Below, piece by piece: positions 29,822 through 36,432 of a stretch of DNA of 36,432 bases. Both the position numbers and the translations under genes were made by a program. Within the stretch, counting starts at the first letter, position 1. Each line of letters starts with the position of its first letter. The notes beneath the pieces are model-generated. The model did no database searches and was not told where the DNA came from. It saw only the letters and a list, made by a program, of their open reading frames with translations. This DNA is from Desulfamplus sp. (GTDB lineage Bacteria > Desulfobacterota > Desulfobacteria > Desulfobacterales > Desulfobacteraceae): NCBI GenBank assembly GCA_015231465.1, contig JADGBO010000005.1, positions 1 to 36,432 of the forward strand, given 5' to 3'.

Positions 29822-31621
29822 CTAAGGCACTGTAATGTTTCTTGATGTGACACCTTTACTCCCCATACTGTCCGTGGCCACAAGGGTAATGGTGTGGGTG
29901 CCGGTTTCAAAGGTTGAAACATCAAAACGAACCGAAGAGGTCATGATGGCGGCACCAGGAGACTCTTCCGGGGTGATCCTGCCCTGGCGGTCGCTTCTGT
30001 ACCACTCCATGTCGTCACTGGTGAGGGAGCCGTCCTCCACATCCCTGGCCTCTCCGTAAAAGGTTACAAATCCCGTTGATGTGGGACTGGTATAGTCTGC
30101 GGCAGGATATGTTATGGAGGGCACCGGCGGGGTGTTGGTGCCGATGTTTATCACCACGGAATCAATGCCCGATGCACCCCATCGATCCTTTGCCTCCAGG
30201 GTGATTATATGCTCGCCGTTGCTCATGGGACGATTGCCCAGGGCCTGGACATTGTCGGTCTTGACATTGAGGCTGGTGCCGGTGCCCAGGAATCCATCAA
30301 TGTGGGAGGTCCATTCCAGGCTCTCTCCAAAGAGAGAACCGTCTTCCGTATCTGCTGCTGTTCCCTGGAAATTGATCCACTCTCCCGGAGCAAAAACACG
30401 GCACAGGGTGTTGTTTTCGGGGCAGGTCTCAGGAGGATTGGATATTTCCGCGACGGGGCTTGTGTTTTTAAGATTTACGATGATGCTGGCCTGACCTGTT
30501 CCTGCGGATCCCGTGGCCCTGAGATAGATGGTGTGTTCCCCCTCTTTCAATGGCTCATAGTTCAGGGCCTGGACACTTCTTGTGTAAAGTTCATGGGTAC
30601 TTCCGGTGAAAAGCAGGCCATCCTTGGAAGATATCCACTGGAGGTTCTCTCCTGTTATGGGGGTTCCGTCGAAATCCGTGGCTTTTCCCACAAAATTTAT
30701 GGTATCCCCGGCACTGGCATCGTAGGTGGCTCCCTGGGCCGAGCTGTCTGCAGGGCTTGTAATCTGAACCCTGGGGGCGGAAGCATCGGCTCCCACTGTA
30801 ATTATTATAAAGGCGTTGGTGGAGCTGCCCTTACTGTCCGTCACCGTGAGGGTTATGGTGTGTTCGCCGGATGCAAGCACATTGGTGGATACCGTGCCTC
30901 CGGTTCCAATGGCTCCGTTCAAGCTGGAGTGCCATACAAGGTAAGAGTCGGTCAGATCCCCATCCTCGGCATCGGTTCCGGTTCCCTGGAATGTTATGGT
31001 CTCTCCCACGTTAAAGGAGACATTTGCTGCCGGGGCTGTTATGGCCGCCACCGGAGCGGTGTTCTTTGCCTGGGGGTCTTCATCTCCCACAGTGATGGTA
31101 ACCGAGTCCGAATCCACAGTATTACCGGCGGCATCAAGAAGGGTAAGAGTTATCACATGGGAGCCTGCCGTCAGGGTATTGAGATTGAGGTTGGCTGCCG
31201 TGCCAATCTCACCGTCCCTGCTGGATGTCCAGGAGTATGTGTAGGCCTCGTCTTTATCAGGATCCACAATCCTGCTGACAAATGAGACAAAATCCCCCTC
31301 AAGATAGACCTGCTTGTTGGTGGGAACTACGATGGAGACACCGGCAGGATTAATCTTCTCTTCCACCGGTTTGGTGCTGTCCCCGGAATCTCCGCTGGTG
31401 GCGACAATGGTGGCAATGCCAAACAAAAATACCATAAGCATCATGGTTCTCCTTGCAAAGCCTGATATAATGCCGGAATTCAGAGTGCCTGGAGCATCTT
31501 TGAGCGGTTCAATTTCCAATCTTTCTATATTATCCAATCTCTCTATAGTATCCAATCCCTTTGTCATGTCCAATCCTTTTTTCATGTCCCTTTTTTGCAT
31601 GTCCCTCTTTTTCATGTCCAA
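29822..31621 (-). CDS. Ig/cadherin-like repeat surface protein, paralogous to its neighbour
   Basis: Repeated VSITVGD...ITAPAANVSFNVGETITFQGTGTDAEDGDLTDSYLVWHSSLNGAIGTG... modules; hydrophobic segment RRTMMLMVFLFGIATIVATSG after a ~55-aa N-terminal extension. Confidence 0.85.
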   Translation of the reverse strand: MDMKKRDMQKRDMKKGLDMTKGLDTIERLDNIERLEIEPLKDAPGTLNSGIISGFARRTMMLMVFLFGIATIVATSGDSGDSTKPVEEKINPAGVSIVVPTNKQVYLEGDFVSFVSRIVDPDKDEAYTYSWTSSRDGEIGTAANLNLNTLTAGSHVITLTLLDAAGNTVDSDSVTITVGDEDPQAKNTAPVAAITAPAANVSFNVGETITFQGTGTDAEDGDLTDSYLVWHSSLNGAIGTGGTVSTNVLASGEHTITLTVTDSKGSSTNAFIIITVGADASAPRVQITSPADSSAQGATYDASAGDTINFVGKATDFDGTPITGENLQWISSKDGLLFTGSTHELYTRSVQALNYEPLKEGEHTIYLRATGSAGTGQASIIVNLKNTSPVAEISNPPETCPENNTLCRVFAPGEWINFQGTAADTEDGSLFGESLEWTSHIDGFLGTGTSLNVKTDNVQALGNRPMSNGEHIITLEAKDRWGASGIDSVVINIGTNTPPVPSITYPAADYTSPTSTGFVTFYGEARDVEDGSLTSDDMEWYRSDRQGRITPEESPGAAIMTSSVRFDVSTFETGTHTITLVATDSMGSKGVTSRNITVP

Positions 31622-31665
31622 TATTTTTCTCCATATCTATTTCTGATTACTCAACCTTTACCCGG

Positions 31666-31725
31666 TATCTATATTGTTATCACCCTCATCTATATTATCA
31701 TCACAGGCATCTATATTATCACCCG
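31666..31725. repeat. 20-bp tandem repeat x3 covering the fliK-like stop codon
   Basis: tatctatattgttatcaccc / tcatctatattatcatcaca / ggcatctatattatcacccg. Confidence 0.88.
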
Positions 31726-33219
31726 AAGCCCGTCATCTTCCTGCCGGCAAATATCATTTATGAAAACATCCTCCCTCAAAACATCACTATCTGCAACCTG
31801 ACAGGTTATAGTACGAACCATGTATTCATGTTTCTGCAATCTTTGGGTTAAATCCGGCAGCATTTTTGTCACAAAATCTGCTGTATCCCTGTCTTCCACC
31901 ATAAAAACACCGGATATATGATTTTTAAGTACTGAAAAATCAGCCCTTAACGGACCGAGAGCAGACATGGTTAAAAACAGGGAAACCTTAAGAATACGGT
32001 TCTCCGAATCAGATTTTTTTTCATCCCTGGAGCCGAGGTCAAAAAAGAGTTGACCAAATGAGAAGCTGCCGTTGTAAAAAAGCGGAAAAGGCAGAAGATA
32101 CTTTCCTGTATCGGATAGATGGGAGTTAAGAACTTGAAGCTTTTCAAGGTTTTGGGCAAACTTTCCAAGGGCATCCATTTCACCCTCCCGGGCATCATCC
32201 CCCGGGGAGAGGGCCTGAAGTACAGCGGCCTTCATATCTTCTTTCATGGTCTGTCTGAAAATATCTTCTTTCATGGTCTGTCTGAAAGGCTGTGAGAATA
32301 TCTTTTCATCCCGAATTTGCACCCCGGATTCATTGGGCATCTGTTTGACGGAAGATTGTTCTGCATGGGATTTATAACTATTAATCTCACCCCCTACTTT
32401 TTCAATAAAGGCCGACATCTTTTTTTCAAGAAGGAGCCCCCCATTCTCAAGCAATCTATGCAGAAGAAGGGGATCAAGTTTTTCAGACTTCAGTGCAACA
32501 TTATACAACAAGTCCCTCAAAGAGTTCATGATTGTTTTTTCAGCCCCAGGTCTCTCTCCAGACTCAACATCTCCAGGATCAACAGGCAAATTTTTTGAGA
32601 TGACAGGATTTGACAACATATCTGCCAATTGCCTGAATCCTTGTAAGGGAGAACTCCTAAGGAGATAGTTCAATGCCGAACCCATGGATATGTTTTCCGC
32701 TTTCAATGGCGTGTCCATAGTTACGGTTTCCCCTTTCAATGCCCTGCTCATGGGTACTTCCCTTTTCAATGGTGTGCCCATAGATGCGTTTTCAGCTTTC
32801 AATGCCGATCCCATGGATACTGTATCTGTTTTTAACCTCCCAGGCACATCTGTATTGGATGGTAAAGGACTATCCAATGGCACAGGGGAGGCACCGCTAC
32901 GGGGGTTATGGGAGAGAATGGTCAGTTTCCCCTGGTCAGTCTGCTTCAAGCTTATTATGTCACCTTTTTTAATATCGACATCAGGATTGATATCTGCAAG
33001 AACCTTACGCCCCTGGATAAGAAGAAGTGCCGATGAAGATGAATCAATGCCATGCTTTGGTAAAATATCTCCCGCCTTCAAAACCCCTTGTGCCGGAGAA
33101 AAAAGCTTCAGCACTTTGGCCTGGAGAACCCGCCCCTCCCCCGAAGACTGTATTCCTGATGCCCCAGGGGATTTTTGAGACTTTAAAATATCAGACAAAA
33201 TGGGTACCAACCCTTTCAT
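31711..33219 (-). CDS. FliK-like flagellar hook-length control protein (C-terminal Flg_hook-like domain)
   Basis: FPLFYNGSFSFGQLFFDL...ILKVSLFLTMSALGPLRADFSVLKNHISGVFMVEDRDTADFVTKMLPDLTQRLQKHEYMVRTITCQV; low-complexity N-terminal half; operon context. Confidence 0.65.
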   Translation of the reverse strand: MKGLVPILSDILKSQKSPGASGIQSSGEGRVLQAKVLKLFSPAQGVLKAGDILPKHGIDSSSSALLLIQGRKVLADINPDVDIKKGDIISLKQTDQGKLTILSHNPRSGASPVPLDSPLPSNTDVPGRLKTDTVSMGSALKAENASMGTPLKREVPMSRALKGETVTMDTPLKAENISMGSALNYLLRSSPLQGFRQLADMLSNPVISKNLPVDPGDVESGERPGAEKTIMNSLRDLLYNVALKSEKLDPLLLHRLLENGGLLLEKKMSAFIEKVGGEINSYKSHAEQSSVKQMPNESGVQIRDEKIFSQPFRQTMKEDIFRQTMKEDMKAAVLQALSPGDDAREGEMDALGKFAQNLEKLQVLNSHLSDTGKYLLPFPLFYNGSFSFGQLFFDLGSRDEKKSDSENRILKVSLFLTMSALGPLRADFSVLKNHISGVFMVEDRDTADFVTKMLPDLTQRLQKHEYMVRTITCQVADSDVLREDVFINDICRQEDDGLRVII

Positions 33220-33971
33220 CAGAACTGATTCTCCATCTTTATGAACTTCTCTTTAAGGTTGATTACCAGTTGAACCTCTCCCTGGGGCATAGATAATTTC
33301 GATGCAATCTCCCCGGCATCCATTCCCCGCTGGTAAAGCTCCACTATTTTCCTTTGCTGATCAAAAACATCATCCTCAAATGGATTTCCCATTGAAGTCT
33401 GACGCATCGCGAAATCACGCTCCTTTAAGCCGGATATGCTTTGAACTCCTGAAAAACCAATATTTCCCGATGACGGCAGCTTAGATGATACCCCATCTGA
33501 CGGCAAGTTTGACGATGCTCCATCTGACCGAGGGTATCTAAATCGTTCCTGGCCATTCAGAAGAACCTCTGCCCTGGAGAGAAGAAGGTTTATGCTGATA
33601 ATACGGGAATCAAGGGATTCGTTCAACTCATGTATAAGACGTTTTTTCTCTTTAATCTGGGAATCAAATGATGATGCTGCGGATTCAGCCCCTTTCACGA
33701 GAGGATCCAAAAGTTCTATTATGTCCTGGGCTGCCCGGTCAACCATCTGAACCGCTGATTTATCTGCGAGAGCATCGGTTTCATGTTCCAGCTTTGACAA
33801 TGTTTCGTCATATATCGAAGCAGCCATATCATTGAAAAATCCCTTTTTCCAGGCAGGGTGGGAATATGTTTTCTTCAACTTCCTCACAAGGGCCCAGACA
33901 ATAACAACAAGAATAAGTTCAATGAAAAGATGCAGCACAATCCAGAATTCAATGGAGAAAAGTCTCATCAT
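33219..33971 (-). CDS. DUF2802-like membrane-anchored protein
   Basis: N-terminal TM; C-terminal QQRKIVELYQRGMDAGEIASKLSMPQGEVQLVINL (DUF2802/HTH-like); TGATG and ATGA overlaps with neighbours. Confidence 0.7.
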   Translation of the reverse strand: MMRLFSIEFWIVLHLFIELILVVIVWALVRKLKKTYSHPAWKKGFFNDMAASIYDETLSKLEHETDALADKSAVQMVDRAAQDIIELLDPLVKGAESAASSFDSQIKEKKRLIHELNESLDSRIISINLLLSRAEVLLNGQERFRYPRSDGASSNLPSDGVSSKLPSSGNIGFSGVQSISGLKERDFAMRQTSMGNPFEDDVFDQQRKIVELYQRGMDAGEIASKLSMPQGEVQLVINLKEKFIKMENQF

Positions 33972-34285
33972 GCAACAGTATCAAGAAGATTGCCGGGCAG
34001 ATCAGGAGAATTGGATCTGGATTTTGACTCTTTGGTATTCAACTCTTTTCTCTTTTTTCTTCGGGCTGCCCTCCTCTCCCTTTCCCGCCTGTCCGGATTC
34101 ACGTCATTTTTAAGGGCTCCCTGATTCTCCGAGGACTGAACTGTGGTCTGCTCAACAGCGGCTCTGGTGGTCTGCTGCTGCTGGAGATGCTCCTGGTCCG
34201 GCTGAACCGGCTTAAGGTGATGGGTTGCATCATGGGCCCTTCCCGACTGCTGGATAACAATATTGTGACCTGGTATTGTCGTCAT
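33968..34285 (-). CDS. Small Arg/Lys-rich protein of the flagellar-type cluster
   Basis: MTTIPGHNIVIQQSGRAHDATHHLKP...RRERERRAARRKKRKE; start placed at the ATG following the G11 tract. Confidence 0.65.
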   Translation of the reverse strand: MTTIPGHNIVIQQSGRAHDATHHLKPVQPDQEHLQQQQTTRAAVEQTTVQSSENQGALKNDVNPDRRERERRAARRKKRKELNTKESKSRSNSPDLPGNLLDTVA

Positions 34286-34287
34286 TT

Positions 34288-34298
34288 CCCCCCCCCCC
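34288..34298 (-). repeat. Poly-G(11) tract (poly-C on + strand) 2 nt upstream of an ATG
   Basis: gtcatttcccccccccccttagc read on + strand (11 C). Confidence 0.85.
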
Positions 34299-34368
34299 TT
34301 AGCAATGAACACAAAACAGATAATCTCTATTCTGTTCACAAATGGTTATAAAAAAATAAAAAATAACC

Positions 34369-36375
34369 TTATCCAGTTATAAAAACCACGAAGGTCACCT
34401 TATCGACTTTCTTTCCAGGCAGGGCCATATCCAGCTCCTTTTTTACAGCCTTCACAATATCATCACCGGTAAGGCGTACCCCGACATCTTCCCTGAGTAC
34501 ATTTTTAATGGCTTCATAAATTATATGCCTGTAGAAAGGGGTACGGGCGGTTATCTCATCCCCGACACTCTTGTAGGAATAGTCTATGGCAATGTCTGCC
34601 GCGACATAGGTGGTAACTTCGTCCTGTTCCGGAGTGAAAACCACAAAATCTTCCAGAACTATTTTACCGGGCTGAAAAATATCCTCTTCCTCAATTTGCA
34701 CGTCAACCTTTTCCTCATGGATATCTTCCTCATCCTTAACCGTTGGCTGAAGAAGTGAGGTATCATAGGAGGGGGGCTCATCAGCCAGCCTGTCCTTCAA
34801 CAGAAAAAAATAGATTCCTGCTGTAGCACCGCCCACGGCAATCATGAAGAGAATTACCAGAATAACGATCCTGACAATGGGACTTTTTACCCTCTCTTTT
34901 TGCTCTCTAAGGTTCTGGTCGCCAAGCTGGGCAATCTCATCCCCTGGAGCGTCTCCGGCCTCCAACGAGTCGTCCGGTTCAAGGAGAACCGGCCCGGAGT
35001 CATCTTCTTCACCCCCAGGGTCAATGTCATCGGTGGAGAAATCGGAAGATATATCCAGATCCTCATCCTGTTCCATATCGGCCAGCAGATCTTCATCTTC
35101 CTCATCGGTTCCGGCCAGAAGAGCATCAATGTCATCCTGGGAAATGAGATCACGGCCGCCGCCTCCGGCACCATCATCAACGGGACCGGGCTCCGAATCT
35201 AAGGGCTGGGCATCGTCTTCACTTAAAAACTCATCAATATCGTCACTGGAGAAGCTCTCCAGATCATCATCGCCGTCTTCGGCATCCCCGAGCAGGGCAT
35301 CAAGATCGGCCTGGGAGAGGTCTTCGGCATCATCAAGTGCGAATTCATCATCGCCCTCCCCATCGGTCAAGTCAACGAGAAATTCATCTTCATCCTGGCC
35401 GTCCATCTTTCTTCGGGGGTCATCCCTGGTTCCTGCATCATCAGAAAGGTCAGTACCAGGGGAATCTCCATCATCGGGCCCGGATGCAAAAAGATCATCC
35501 AGGTCATCATCGGATTCAACGGACAGATCATCGTCATTATCCGATGAGAGAAGCTCATCAATGTCATCCTGGGTGACAAGGCAATTTTCAATATCCCAGG
35601 CCTGGGATTCATCTATAGGCTGATCATCATCGTCGTCGTCGTCGTCATCCCGGGATGCACCGGAAAAGTCCCCGGGTCCATCTTCGTCAACCAGGGGGTC
35701 TTCTTCCAAATCGACCTCCAGATTATCAAGATCATCCATGGACTCGGTGGACATGAGCTTGTCAATATCATCCTGGGAAACAAGATCAAAATCATCCTGT
35801 TCCCCATCGAAATCATCGGCATCTCCGTCCGGGAGATCATCTTCCGGGATTTCGGGGTCATCCTCTGGGATTTCGGGGTCATCCTCTTCAAATGAGGATG
35901 CATTGAGAAGTCTGTCTATGTCATCCTGGGAGAGTTCACCAAGGTCATCATCGGCTCCCGAAAGAGCATCATCAACATCTTCATCGGCTCCTGAAAAAGC
36001 ATCTTCATCATCGTCATCGGCTCCTGAAAAAGCATCTTCATCATCTTGGGTGGAGGATGCATTCAAAAGATTGTCTATGTCATCCTGGGAGAGTTCACCA
36101 AGGTCATCATCGGCTCCTGCAAGAGCATCATCAACATCGTCATCGGCTCCTGAAAAAACATCTTCATCATCGTCATCGGCTCCTGAAAAAGCATCTTCAT
36201 CATCTTGGGTGGAGGATGCATTCAAAAGATTGTCTATGTCATCCTGGGAGAGTTCACCAAGGTCATCATCGGCTCCTGAAAGAGCCTCTTCAGCCTCTTC
36301 AATGGAACCTGCACTTAAAAGCTTGTCAACGTCATCCTGGGATATGAGAGTGTCGTCATTTGTGGTGTCCGGCAT
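34369..36375 (-). CDS. FliL-like protein with long acidic N-terminus carrying nine SQDDIDxLL motifs
   Basis: TM IVILVILFMIAVGGATAGIYFFLL; C-terminal FliL-like domain (GKIVLEDFVVFTPEQDEVTTYVAADIAIDYS...REDVGVRLTGDDIVKAVKKELDMALPGKKVDKVTFVVF); repeated LSQDDIDNLLNASS motifs. Confidence 0.88.
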   Translation of the reverse strand: MPDTTNDDTLISQDDVDKLLSAGSIEEAEEALSGADDDLGELSQDDIDNLLNASSTQDDEDAFSGADDDDEDVFSGADDDVDDALAGADDDLGELSQDDIDNLLNASSTQDDEDAFSGADDDDEDAFSGADEDVDDALSGADDDLGELSQDDIDRLLNASSFEEDDPEIPEDDPEIPEDDLPDGDADDFDGEQDDFDLVSQDDIDKLMSTESMDDLDNLEVDLEEDPLVDEDGPGDFSGASRDDDDDDDDDQPIDESQAWDIENCLVTQDDIDELLSSDNDDDLSVESDDDLDDLFASGPDDGDSPGTDLSDDAGTRDDPRRKMDGQDEDEFLVDLTDGEGDDEFALDDAEDLSQADLDALLGDAEDGDDDLESFSSDDIDEFLSEDDAQPLDSEPGPVDDGAGGGGRDLISQDDIDALLAGTDEEDEDLLADMEQDEDLDISSDFSTDDIDPGGEEDDSGPVLLEPDDSLEAGDAPGDEIAQLGDQNLREQKERVKSPIVRIVILVILFMIAVGGATAGIYFFLLKDRLADEPPSYDTSLLQPTVKDEEDIHEEKVDVQIEEEDIFQPGKIVLEDFVVFTPEQDEVTTYVAADIAIDYSYKSVGDEITARTPFYRHIIYEAIKNVLREDVGVRLTGDDIVKAVKKELDMALPGKKVDKVTFVVFITG

Positions 36376-36377
36376 TT

Positions 36378-36424
36378 ATACCCCTCTTTCTCCCCTGTCC
36401 ATACCCCTCTTTTGCACCCTGTCC
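36378..36424. repeat. 23/24-bp tandem duplication in the fliL-like 5'UTR, duplicating the Shine-Dalgarno
   Basis: atacccctctttctcccctgtcc (36378-36400) / atacccctcttttgcaccctgtcc (36401-36424). Confidence 0.9.
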
Positions 36425-36432
36425 GTGCCCTT

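Noticed and set aside
34844-35623. 259-aa Ser-rich plus-strand ORF
   Set aside because: Antisense of the Asp/Glu-rich fliL-like N-terminus (GAT/GAC codons read as Ser); an artefact of composition.

Overview
The window is a bacterial chromosomal segment, probably from a Desulfobacterales-like (Desulfobacterota) genome. The taxonomic guess is by gene style only. Nearly all genes lie on the minus strand. In minus-strand order from the high-coordinate end it contains: (i) a flagellar-type cluster with a FliL-like protein carrying a very long acidic N-terminus, a small basic protein, a DUF2802-like protein and a FliK-like protein; (ii) two large Ig/cadherin-like repeat surface proteins; (iii) an ABC-F ATPase; (iv) a small membrane protein; (v) a GspE/PilB-type ATPase with a C-terminal cyclic-nucleotide-binding domain; (vi) a repeat-rich coiled-coil membrane protein; (vii) a plus-strand tRNA-Pro(GGG); (viii) an LD-carboxypeptidase and a serine beta-lactamase-like protein; (ix) mreB-mreC-mreD-mrdA-rodA; (x) atpF'-atpF-atpH-atpA-atpG-atpD-atpC; (xi) a GlmU-like uridylyltransferase; (xii) zapB-like and zapA genes, a probable 6S RNA, rny and tyrS. 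The main observations are: an array of nine FliM/FliY-like 'LSQDDIDxLL' motifs (the CheY-P-binding signature) on a FliL-like protein; an unannotated 6S RNA candidate; a ~106 bp MITE-like element in four copies; a PilB-type ATPase fused to a cNMP-binding domain; and recurrent short tandem duplications at gene edges that include stop or start codons (tyrS, ABC-F, fliK-like, LD-carboxypeptidase/beta-lactamase, fliL-like 5'UTR), plus a G11 tract at a start site. No CRISPR array, intact transposase, prophage or recognisable defence system was seen.
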